A DNA stretch of 64,000 bases from NCBI RefSeq assembly GCF_002865645.1, contig NW_020194589.1, positions 852,812 to 916,811 on the forward strand. The letters are read 5' to 3'. Each line of letters begins with the position of its first letter. Within the stretch, counting starts at the first letter, position 1. Of the stretch, positions 49,698-59,412 are shown one piece after another. The notes beneath the pieces are model-generated. The model made no database searches. It was not told where the DNA came from and saw only the letters and a list, made by a program, of their open reading frames with translations. Origin of the DNA: Hyaloscypha bicolor E. Lineage: Eukaryota > Ascomycota > Leotiomycetes > Helotiales > Hyaloscyphaceae. Both the position numbers and the translations under genes were made by a program.

Positions 49698-50146
49698 TTA
49701 CTTGGTCCTTGAAGCTCTTTGCCTCAATCCTTCACCCTCAGATAATGAGATGAGATGCATATGCTCATGACGAAGAACCTCACGATGGTCATATACTCGC
49801 TGGCTTCGCTCATCTGTTTTAGCACTCTATCAACATAGACACTTGAACAGAATGTGGACTCAAGCTGGTAAAGAGGGGAGGGGAGCGCACTCATCATGAA
49901 GCGTAACGTAAGGCATGCAATGGCGACCCCGGCGAAGCTGATAATTGCTCCGACGAGCCCGAAGACGATTGCGATTGCAGCATCTGGAGACACTAGTCGG
50001 GAGTTATTAAAGAGTTGTAGGATTGGCTGATGGTAAAGAAGGGATGAGAAGAGGCGAGGCTGACGGAATGGTGGGGTGTGCACGTGATGGATATTGCTGT
50101 GGCGGCCCGACACTTGGAAGGCGCGGTAGGGGGGGTGCTTACCCAT
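49698..50146 (-). CDS. Small LTLRAM/RHEHTH membrane protein, copy 10
   Basis: Exons 50146-50143, 49992-49891 and 49813-49698; 73 residues. Exon 2 is 102 nt, three codons shorter than in the other copies: MVSPDAAIAIVFGLVGA, helix, ACLTLRFMM, then donor GTGCGC. Exon 3 begins after AAACAG and has REVLRHEHMHLISLS and a basic end RASRTK. Intron 1 (150 nt) contains CACGTG at 50081-50086. TATATATA is at 50221-50228, about 77 nt upstream of the ATG. The long ORF over the locus (186 residues) is intron read-through. Confidence 0.7.
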
Positions 50147-50189
50147 GATTGGCTCGAACTGGTTTGATTCTTGAAGATTGGCTGCGCAA

Positions 50190-51165
50190 TCACGGAGAAT
50201 TGAACTGGAAAGAGCGGTTGTATATATAGCGCAATAGAGGAGAGATGTCAAGATCAATCCAACTGACTGGAACCCTGGCCGCATTGAACAAACCCTGCAA
50301 CTTTGTGCGGACTAACTTGAAGCGGTTTTTTGGCTTCAGATGCATGGCGTTGACCAATTGCGACTGCATGAAACTGACGGTGAGCTGTGTGTTGATCTGG
50401 AGGCTCTGATTGAGGTCGGGTCCCGCAGCAGCTGAGCCACCCGAGCCTCCGACACTCATCAATTTCGCGATGCCACACCACGGCTGGGCGCGCGCGGTCG
50501 TCATGAGGGGATCCCCCTCGGATTAACGGTGCTCATCCGCAGGCCAACGCACACATGCTCTGAAATGGGTGTGCTTTGCTGCAAGCCAACAGATCTCAAC
50601 CTATGGGAAGGAGCCGGGCAGACCAATCAAATTCCTTGCTGTCTGCCACAAACGACGTTTGTGCTGCATATCGCTTGATATGATTCGCTGCTTCGTCCAG
50701 GTAGCTCAGACAAGTGCAGCAACCCACTCACCACATGGCCGTGCGGGAGAATGGAGGTCGGGTCGAGGGGTGCGAGGCGTGTGAGGCGTATGTGACAGTG
50801 CCCGAAATGCGTTAGTTTATGAGCGGGAAATGGTTGGAATTTGACAACTTGGACTTTACGCTCGAGATGGTGGTCGAGAGTGCCGGGTTGGCATTCGAGC
50901 TGAAGGTCGATGGATTTAGATATGGGAGAGTGGAGGCGGAGTTCCATTGAGTGCGTGTTGTGTAGGCGAGAGGCCATGAAGCGCAGCTGGACGGACAGCT
51001 GAGCAACCGCAGAGAGCAGCAGAAATACTTGCGATGGATGGACGTGCCTTTAATGTTCAATCCATAAATGGACAGCGATTGGTAGTGCTCTCCTGGCTCG
51101 GCCGGCCTCATAGCCAGGACCAGAGCTACGGGAATTGGTGCAGCCCCAGGGCACGGCAGGGCCAA
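50190..51165 (-). other. Possible unrecognised gene or gene relic, minus strand
   Basis: Two coding-like pieces: from the ATG at 50977, a frame starting MASRLHNTHSMELRLHSPIS followed by a good donor (GTGAGT) near 50735; and about 50470-50340, MSVGGSGGSAAAGPDLNQSL then MQSQLVNAMHLKPKNRFK. I could not join them in phase. No known domain. Treat as unproven. Confidence 0.25.
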
Positions 51166-52319
51166 GGCCGAAGTCCTGTTTGTCTGTCTGGCTGTCTTGC
51201 GGCCTTGCGATCTTGTAGCCTTATGGTCTGGCTATCTGGCTATCTGGATGTGGCCCGCGACTGCACCCAACGGTGCCGTCAGCCTTGTCAGAACTCAGGA
51301 CGGATCGCCCACCTGGAGCGACTCGGATGATCGAATCGTATAGTACGGCAGGCAGGCAGCGACAGGAAATCCCTGGGCCAGGGGGCGCACCCTTGGAGGC
51401 CGCAGCGAGTGTTTCGGCGCGGTGGTGTGCACGGCTGGGCGGTGATTGATCAGGACCATGCCCCCGGACCCGACATTTTGGTTGGGCCCAGAAGCCACAC
51501 GGGCCAATGAGAGCAGCGGCCGGTGCATGGCGGCAGGCGCCGAAGACGAGCCAATATTAGCTACTTTTTACGCCGACTAACACCAGAGAGAGATGAGTGA
51601 ATAACTGGGCAGCCTTGCAGCAGATGCTCTGTCCTAACATATGGGCGGCTTCACTCATTGTGTTATGGTTAGTCGCCACTAGCCGAAACGAAGAGAGCCA
51701 GCATTACACTTCCTGCAGCCAGGAAGTTGCACGGTGGCGACAATCACCATCCTGAAACGGGAAGCGATGTAATGAATAGCCAGCACTAGTCCCAAGCATC
51801 CGTCCATGCTTGGCATTCAGTCGAGCGCTCGTTCCGAATTTCATGAGGACTGACTTGGACTTCCACTACGACTTTGTGATCGAGTTTCTTTTTTTAAGAC
51901 CGCGTACTCGAAGAGCCTTCCAGTTCTCAGAATTATATCCGAATTTTTTGGTAATTTGCGATACGCGATACGAAGCAAGCAGAATAGCAGGATAGCAAAG
52001 GAACAATAGAAGAGAGGAGCCACTCGGCTGATGACTGGGCAGTAAAGAGAAGGCGCCATAGCCTTGCTAGCTCAAGCCGGGTTTGCAATGACGTCTAATC
52101 GACCAACGTTTGCAAGTGAAGACGATATCTACGGAACGGTCTTTGCATGGCAGAAGCTAGCTATTGTTTCCGTCGAGTGCCGATAAAATGAGCCGACTTG
52201 TCCTAACATAAAACACCTCGAAAACCTAAGCACTCTATTAAACGCCTTTTGCTTCTCGAACTCCATTCACTCCTTTATTTGTTTGAAATGTTTGTCGTAG
52301 TTCGATCCATAGGAAAAAA
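51166..52319. other. Intergenic
   Basis: No gene recognised. Short ORFs only. Confidence 0.4.
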
Positions 52320-52753
52320 TCACCTCTGAGGCGAGGCGAAGGGATCGATAAAAGTATGCTCGTGTCGAAGGATTTGCTCGCGGACTGGAGAAATTCGGTT
52401 ATTCTTATTCTCTGCGTATAGGTTTATTAGCTCTGTGCTGAAATTAATGGTAATCGAGTATTAAGTAGTGAGAGAGTAAGGGACAGTGAAGGCTAGGGGT
52501 AAAGTTGGGATGTGGTACCGATTTCGAGTGTCATTGCGCGTAGCGTTAAGTAGTTGATAATAGCGCCAACGAGGCCGATGAGTGTGCTAATGAGCCCGAA
52601 GGCGATGCTGATTGCGGCATCTGAGGATACTTGGGAGAGATTGTTGTTAGATTATTATTGTGAGTAAGGCTGAGGTGAGAAATCCATGATGCGTGGAGTG
52701 AGGCTTGCACGTGATGGCTCTTGCTTGACCATGAGGAAAGATAGCTAACCCAT
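52320..52753 (-). CDS. Small LTLRAM/RHEHTH membrane protein, copy 11, shortest member
   Basis: Exons 52753-52750, 52629-52519 and 52384-52320; 59 residues, the clearest statement of the family: MVSSDAAISIAFGLIST, helix, NYLTLRAMTLEI, then VREQILRHEHTFIDPF and a short end SPQR. The junction of exons 2 and 3 falls directly before the REQILRHEHT box, so little linker is needed. Intron 1 is 120 nt, starts GTTAGC (weak donor) and has CACGTG at 52708-52713; intron 2 is 134 nt, GTACCA...CTCCAG. A TATAAAG box at 52839-52845 lies 87 nt upstream. Confidence 0.75.
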
Positions 52754-52882
52754 TTTTAGTTGCTGAAAAGTCGCGGCGGAGGTGATGCAGTTAATGAAGA
52801 AAGATGAGGGCAAGGAAATTTTCGACGCGAGTCTGCATCTTTATAATAATGCACAGGGCGTTGAGTGAAAATGATAACGGAG

Positions 52883-53008
52883 AGTGGAAGACTTCTAGCG
52901 GGGTTGAAGACTTCCAGCGGGGTTGAAGACTTCTAGTGGGGTTGAAGACTTCAAGCGAGAGTTGAAGACTTCAAGCGAGAGTTGAAGACTCCAAGCGAGA
53001 GTTGAAAT
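52883..53008. repeat. 19-20-bp minisatellite
   Basis: Six units on the pattern GTTGAAGACTTCTAGCGGG changing to GTTGAAGACTTCAAGCGAGA. It lies just upstream of the promoter of copy 11. Confidence 0.75.
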
Positions 53009-53990
53009 TGTTTAAGCGAGGGTGAAAATGATTTTTGGGGGTTGAAAATCATAACCGAGGGGTAAACGAGGTTTCGCGGACAACAAGCAACGCAGAAGTC
53101 AACCGCCGCATTGCGTGGCACTGCGGCCTTGCTGAGTAAATCTGACTCGCAATGAATCCTGTCCATACCGTAGCAGTAGAGGCGCAGATCGCTTGCCAAA
53201 GAAGGGGAGGATTGTAGACAAACACCCCTGCTTGTCTACATCCCCTGCCAATTGTAATGGGGGTGTAACTGTTATCGGTGCCCAGCTCACTGGCCCGGCT
53301 ACTGCCTTTGAAAGCCATTCAGCTCCCTCAACCTCTCAGCCTCTTACTTGAGAGGGGTATTGCCGACTGACCTTAGAATATGAAGGTGAAATGAGGGGTA
53401 TATTGCGAAAGACGGTCGCGACAACGTATCGGCGGAGCCTTGCCCTGGCAAGAGGATAATGAAGGGGGCATTCGCACGACTTAGATAGCAGCCAAGTCAA
53501 TTTATTCTCCCAAGGCTCTGAGAATCAACTGACACCACCTGCAGACCAACGAAGGACAATTCGCAGCCTCGCAAGCCGCAGATAAACGAGGCCAATCGGG
53601 CACAACCTGAACCGCCACCGGGAAAAAGGTCGATTCTCTGAGATCGATGGCCTGCACCATCATCGTACCGCCAGCCTACCTCAACCCACCTAAACAGATA
53701 TTCTGGCTGCTTTCGAAGATGAACACCACGCTCGCCCTGCATCGCAGACCGCAAGGAGATCTGCTCCCAATTCAACCGTGGATTTGACTAGGGTTGGTTG
53801 GAAAGCAAGACGCCCTAGCTCCGGATGCCCAACCCAATTCCCATTCAGTGAATGTCGGGCTAGACAGGGCCCATTAGATCCCGTGATGCCCGGCAGCTAA
53901 CAGCATCACAAAACCGATAAAGGGATCTCACTGCCTCACTTGGAACAGGGATCACTACTCGCCAGCGCTCCACAACCCAAGGGCATAATA
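53009..53990. other. Intergenic
   Basis: Short ORFs of both strands only; nothing recognised. Confidence 0.4.
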
Positions 53991-54002
53991 TTCTCGAATA
54001 AT

Positions 54003-54150
54003 CACGTGAGTAAACTTCCTCGCGGTCCGGAAGAACTTTCTTCCTTGTCCCGTGTGAACTCGATCACAAGTAAAAGCGAACTCGTCAAGCATGAACACCG
54101 CTCTCCCAGACTGCGTCCCAGCAAACGGAAGACCTACAACCTTGTAACTG
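54003..54150. repeat. Dispersed repeat, copy A
   Basis: CACGTG (54003-54008), then the palindrome GGAAGAACTTTCTTCC (54029-54044), then a block with GCATGAACA and CTGCGTCCCAGCAAACGGAA. The same three parts in the same order occur at 56430-56570. Confidence 0.6.
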
Positions 54151-54215
54151 ATGATATTCTGGCCTTGCGTATGAACGACTTCCGCCAATTAGGCAATACC
54201 GAACGCAATCGCAGC

Positions 54216-54643
54216 TCATAATCGTCGGAAGAAAGTAAGCGCGAGATATGCGAGAGTGTCAAGTACTACAAAAAGATAGCCGTACAGGCTGATGTTCTGA
54301 CCTAGCAGATTGGCGGTCTTCCCCAAATGCGAAATGTCGAAGGACCACGTTTCAAAACCAAAGGCCAACGCGACGCTATACTTCGTACAGTTTCTTGCAG
54401 CTCTGCTCGCTACCTCATCTGACCGGTATTGATCATGGATAACTAGCACCATACGTAGCAAGCCACAGACTACACCAAAGATCGGCGTGGAGTAGGTGAC
54501 ACCATAGTAGACAGAGGACCGTTTTAAAAGGTCACGCTGATTGTGCGCTTGAGCCCCCAAGGCCTCGTCTTCAAGGAGACTTCCCGTCTTGAAGACAATT
54601 TTGAAGCCCGTTGACAGTGCGCCACAACAATCACGAAGAAGTC
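54216..54643 (-). other. Hypothetical membrane-protein fragment
   Basis: Open minus-strand frame of about 140 codons without a good ATG. Two hydrophobic segments are seen (TPIFGVVCGLLRMVLVI and LYGYLFVVLDTLAYLAL) with FKTGSLLEDEALGAQAH before them. It reads like an exon or relic of a multi-pass membrane protein. The order of motifs faintly recalls RTA1-like proteins but I am not confident. Confidence 0.35.
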
Positions 54644-54968
54644 AGAACAACAATACAGGAATTAACGATGGGAGATAGGTGCCACTTGGCTGGTAAAGGG
54701 GCCTTGCGGGGGAAGCCTTTCTAGCTTTGCTAGCTCAAGCTGATTCTACAACGATTGCCAGACGAATATTAATTCAAGCCATAACGGAATCAATGGAAGG
54801 AGCTCTAAGACATCCATCGGCACTGTTTTGGCCATCCAATTCATCCATCCAATTTTACAAAGTGGAAAGCATTTGGGTATCCGACACGAAAACTAACGCC
54901 AGCTACCAGTAGCCCTCGAAGCCCGAACTCCGTCCTCATAGCCGCAACTTGGTATTATCGTCGGCGTC

Positions 54969-55457
54969 TCATGCCATCCAAGGAACCCGTCTCCGATGCC
55001 ATGCGAAGGGAACGACGAAAGAGTGTTCGTGTCGAAGGATTCGCTCGTGGTCGATAGGCAGTTGGTTGTTATTATTTGCTTAGAACCCGTGTAAGCCATG
55101 AACTGCCATGAGCTGAACTGAAAGTCCCCCTCTTTTCTCTCACCCTCTTGAGAGAAGGGAAGGAGAGCGAGGGTGGGGGAAGTTGAGAACAGGGACGCAC
55201 TAGTATCAAGACTCATTGCTCGAAGGGTGAGGTAGCTGATCCAGACGCCGATTAGGCTAATGGACACACTGATAAGCCCAAAGGCGATGGTGATAGCTGT
55301 GTCCGAAGAGCCTTGAGGGAGAGCGTCAGTAAGCTGTGTGGGTCTGAGAGGACTAAATTGAAGGAAGTGCGGGCAGGGGCGAGACGAGGACGGGGCAGTG
55401 GAGTAAGGCTTGCTATAACTTTACTCGCTCCTTCGTGGGCCAAGACAACTCACCCAT
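54969..55457 (-). CDS. Small LTLRAM/RHEHTH membrane protein, copy 12
   Basis: Exons 55457-55454, 55311-55201 and 55078-54969; 74 residues. Exon 2 reads MGSSDTAITIAFGLISV, helix with GVWISYLTLRAMSLDT; exon 3 has DHERILRHEHSFVVPFA and the basic end RRRVPWMA. Intron 1 is 142 nt (GTGAGT...CAAG) and has no CACGTG; intron 2 is 122 nt (GTGCGT...CTAAG). TATAAAG is at 55537-55543, 82 nt upstream. It is the last copy before the 56-59 kb low-complexity region. Confidence 0.75.
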
Positions 55458-56429
55458 GTTGGGAATGTCTGCAACTGAACACGCGCGCTGACAGTCTCGA
55501 TAGTAGGAAAGGAGAAAGGGTGGGTCGGTTCAACTTCTTTATAAGGCGTGAAGAGTGGTATTAGCAAGAAGGCTTGGCTGGGTAGGGGAGGCAGGCCGAG
55601 AGGGCTGCCAAGTTAGTTCCCCACGTTCGGTTTGTGGGAATTTGCGTACTTACTGAGGCGTCGTAGCTGTCGAAATGTGAAGGAAAGCGAGCCAATCATC
55701 TTCTTCAATTTGGTTCTCTCCGCAGCTCGGGTTGTACGAGCGACGCAGGATATGGCGCAGCAAAGGCCATGATCCACACCGACGGCAGACGTATCTTCGA
55801 TTCCGCTAATCGAAGGGAGCCTTAGCGGAGTGTATTACAAGCGAACTGGACTCCCCTTTAATACGCGAACATTATAAGAACGATTCACATAGCGGCAGGT
55901 TGCGTAACGGAAGAGACGATTTTCAGCGCCCCGATGACTTCAAGACAGCTGCTTGCAGACTCTTGCGATTTAGCATTGAAAGCTTATTGGACCTCAAGGG
56001 GGAAACGTCACCACTAGCAATGCGAATATCAAGCCATGACTTGAAGAGGGAGCTCACCGTTGGGGCAATGCAAGGGCTGGTTTTAAGCCGGTTAAGATCC
56101 TGACGCCTCAACCCATCCTAACAAACCAGATACAAATGAAAATCAGGCGGCGAAGTTGCGGATGTTGTCGGTGATCTCGCTAAAGTTGCACCCCCACGCC
56201 TTCACGCGACCAGGCGGGCGACGCCCGCCCTGGATCTGCATGGACGATTGCGTACCGTCAACTTGGTCGTCGTTGGTGCCCAGCGTGAGAGACAAAATGG
56301 TATGCACACGGCCAGCCTCCGCTTAAGATGAGCAAGTGACGCCGAGTACCAAGAAGCAAAGAACCGGAGAAAGGATTATTGACATCCAGGTTCATTATTC
56401 CGGCGGCAATACTATTGGTCAATGCCGAG

Positions 56430-56570
56430 TCACGTGTTACCTCAAATTCTGGAAGAACTTTCTTCCTTCCGCTTTCCTCCCCAACCCCAAGCAGATTCAA
56501 TTTGCCAAAAGCATGAACAACTCTCTCCCAAACTGCGTCCCAGCAAACGGAAGGCCCACAACCCGACCGT
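56430..56570. repeat. Dispersed repeat, copy B
   Basis: CACGTG (56430-56435), palindrome GGAAGAACTTTCTTCC (56451-56466) and the GCATGAACA ... CTGCGTCCCAGCAAACGGAA block. About 2.4 kb from copy A, same orientation. Confidence 0.6.
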
Positions 56571-56800
56571 CCGCACCCTTGCCAGCTGTGGTCCTCAGAA
56601 ACCAGCAACCCCGCACCTCGAAACGGAATTTGTTTGAAGGTCAGCCAAGCCTCTTCATCTCAACATGATTGACCACTGAGACGACCCCACTTGGTCGTGC
56701 ATTGGTGTGCGTCATGTAGATTGGGGTAATGCGGTTGCGACTTCCTTTTTCCTTTCTTCGCAGTCCCAAGGAACGGACCAGTGCTCCGACTTGGAGACCG

Positions 56801-56820
56801 CACGTGATTTAAATCACGTG
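56801..56820. promoter_or_regulatory. Perfect 20-bp palindrome with two CACGTG boxes
   Basis: CACGTGATTTAAATCACGTG is its own reverse complement. CACGTG is the core site of basic helix-loop-helix factors such as Cbf1/Pho4-type proteins in fungi. Which gene it would serve is unclear. Confidence 0.5.
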
Positions 56821-57410
56821 TTGTGGGAAGAAGAGTTTGGATGCTGGGACCCGAAGATGGAGAAGGGAGGTTGATCCCGAACTTAAGAGTTGCGGGATGA
56901 GGCGGTTTGTGGATTGGGCTGCAACCTAGCAGCGTCCCGCTCCCGTGGCAGCAATCGCAGATGCTCTCCTGCATGCGAGGGAGTGGACTTCCACTGCATG
57001 CACGTCTAGCCTCGAGGGGGTGAGCACGTCTGGAACCGCACCAACAGCCTCGCGCAAAACACCAACAATTTCCGACCCCACACCCGGAAGACGAGAAGCG
57101 CGTTAAGCTCAGCAGGTTTTACCCCTTTGGCGTGCATTGGGTTGAGAAGAGCGCGTCTGCGTGTTTTTATTTGTCGTGGTGTGGCGAATGGAGATGGACG
57201 GAGGGCGTTAAGCGCTGGTGTTAGACGCTGTGAAGTGAGTTGGTGACGGGCTTGGTGCGCTGATTGGGTGCGCGCGGATGCCTTACCCGTTCTGGAAACC
57301 TTGAGGCTGCGGCGAGGAGCTGCTCTGGGCTGCCATCGAGGCCGAGGCTGGTGTGTCTCTCTGGAGATGGGAGAGTGGGCGGGAGGAAGAGAAGAGTGGG
57401 CAAATGAGGG

Positions 57411-57475
57411 GCGATGAGGGCGATGAGGGCGATGAGGGAGATGAGGGAGATGAGGGCGATGAGGGCGATGAAGCG
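57411..57475. repeat. 9-bp minisatellite GATGAGGGC
   Basis: About seven units GATGAGGGC/GATGAGGGA. Minus-strand ORFs across it (57006-57677) encode HRPHRP or PSSPSS repeats and are not taken as genes. Confidence 0.7.
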
Positions 57476-57499
57476 TGATGAAGGAGTGCTGCGTCTGTG

Positions 57500-59412
57500 T
57501 CGAAGTCGCGCACAGCAGGAGTGATATCATATGTCTGAGTCGTGAAGTCGTCCCTGCTTCGGTTGTGTCACCAGCGTGGTGTTGAAAGAAGAAAGGAATG
57601 CATTGGGAGGCGGTGAGAAGCGAGCTCTGATGACGACGGCTCCTCGGCTGCAAGCCTGCAAGCCTGCAAGCCTGCAAGGCATGACCGGGCGTCTGCGGTG
57701 TGGCCTCCCGTGCGATAAGATATCAATCATTCATGGCATCGCTAAGCGTCTGGCTGTTTGTCTGCTGCATTGCCGTAAAAATAGTTTCGAAGATGCATAA
57801 AATGAGTCCGCTCCCAGGGGCTGCACTCTGCTTGATGTTGTTGTTGGTTGATCTTGGGAGACGTCCAAGAAACGGGAATGCCCCCTTTTCAGACTGTGAG
57901 CTGGTGAAACACCATAATGACTGGTTTATCGAGCCGTGATACTTGATGCTTGGGGCCGGATGCAGTCGCTTGGTATCGGCGTCGTGTCCGCTCGAGCAGC
58001 CAGACTGCGCTGTGCTGGTCCTCCCTCGCCTTCTGCCAGTGCTGGCGACGTGTTGATGCTCACCAATTGCCACGGATCAGCAGCAGCAGCAGCAGCAGCA
58101 GCAGTGCTTTCCAGACACTTCGAGACCCGTGGGTCCATCTGATGTCTTGGCTTGCAAATCAACACTGAGGCAAACTCCTCGCAACGCAGAGCAAACCGTC
58201 CCAATCCACGTCCTGCGCGCTGAGTAATGCTCTCCTCCTCCTCCTCCTCCTTCTCCACCACCACCACTCACTCCCACCACCACCGCCGCCCCTCCAGCCA
58301 ATGCATTTCCAATTGCTCGCTGCCGGCCCCAGCCGGGCCTAGAGATCAACGAACCAGCCCTCGCCGCCGCCATCCAGAACTCCCAGCCTGCATCTGCGCC
58401 TTCAGCCCAAGCAACGACGCTCTCGCTTGCTAGTGAATCCACAGTCCACTCGCTCCGCTTCCCCGTCGCTCGCTCAGTCGCTCCAGCCAAAGCAGCAGCA
58501 GGACTCGGACTCGCCTCGCCGCGAACCTCCCTCGCCCTCGCCCACGGGACTTGTCCGACGCAGCACAAAACGAAACAGCCTCCTCCTCCTCCCCTTTTAC
58601 ATACAAGCCTCTGCTATACGCAGTACACTCACTCACTCCCTCATCACAGCTCACCCTCTGCGGCTGCTTCGTCGTTGTGAGCAATTTTTCGAAACTGTGC
58701 CAACCCGGCGCTGCATTCTCTCTGGAGCGCGCCTGCCTCGCAATTTCGCCGGTAATCAAAGCACGGCCGTTTTCGTTCCTCGAGGCCCTGTCTCAGCGAG
58801 CAAAGCAAATCTCGACCTCAACCTCCGCCACAAACTTTCTTTCCTCACGACACCTCCCGACCATCACGACTCACACGACGACACGCCTGCATCCTCCCGG
58901 CGGAAACCGAGTCTGCGAGAGCCATACCGCAGATACCGTGGCAGAGAGTCGGCCGCATTGGACGAAGGAGTCCGGGTCCTGCGACACACTTAATTCCAAC
59001 ACCCTCGAGGGCAGCAATTCGGAGGAACCTCTCCTCTCCCCTCTCTCTCTCTCCCTCTCTCTCTCCACAGTATCACCGAGCTCCTGCTGCATCGATCCCA
59101 TCGAGTCTCTGCTATCGATGTGTCTCGCTTGATATCTCACGGCCCGTTTGTACCATCATTCCACGTCCATGCCCACATCGTGATACCCCAAGGCTCGCGA
59201 CATCCGATCACCTCCCGGGGCCAACTGACATCAAAACCATCACAACCTGCATCTCGCACACGCCGCCATCCCGAAATACATCTCGACCCGTTTGAGCAAG
59301 CTGCATCTGCTTGCCGGCCAAGGACTATAATCCCGCTCTTGGACGCCAGCTGAAACGCTCTTGACCAAGACACCCTCCTCCATTCACCGCGATTGTGCGG
59401 AACGACTCCATC
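57500..59412 (+). promoter_or_regulatory. Low-complexity promoter and long leader of the MUB1/samB gene
   Basis: C-rich and CT-rich plus-strand DNA from about 58200 to 59400, with several short upstream ORFs (for example 58427-58993 and 58551-59132) and a CTCTCT tract at about 59038-59070. Such long pyrimidine-rich leaders are common before fungal regulatory genes. The transcription start is not determinable from sequence alone. Confidence 0.45.
58078..58104. repeat. CAG microsatellite, 9 units
   Basis: Nine perfect CAG triplets in the region upstream of the MUB1 gene. Confidence 0.85.

Larger units (their letters stand above)
55458..57410. other. Intergenic
   Basis: Holds the promoter of copy 12, the second dispersed repeat and a CACGTG palindrome (listed separately). 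ORFs at 56258-56668 and 56660-56974 show no domain. Nothing else seen. Confidence 0.4.

Noticed and set aside
57006..57677. 223-residue minus-strand ORF, and the ATGGCAGCCCAG start with donor GTAAGG at about 57335-57285
   Set aside because: The ORF is low complexity over a 9-bp minisatellite; splicing from the donor to the obvious acceptor runs at once into a stop.
58077..59140. Several 60-190-residue ORFs before samB
   Set aside because: Both strands are open because the DNA is C-rich low complexity; no domain seen.
59395..59412. Start of samB at 59395
   Set aside because: That codon is GTG; the family's N-terminus begins at the ATG at 59413.
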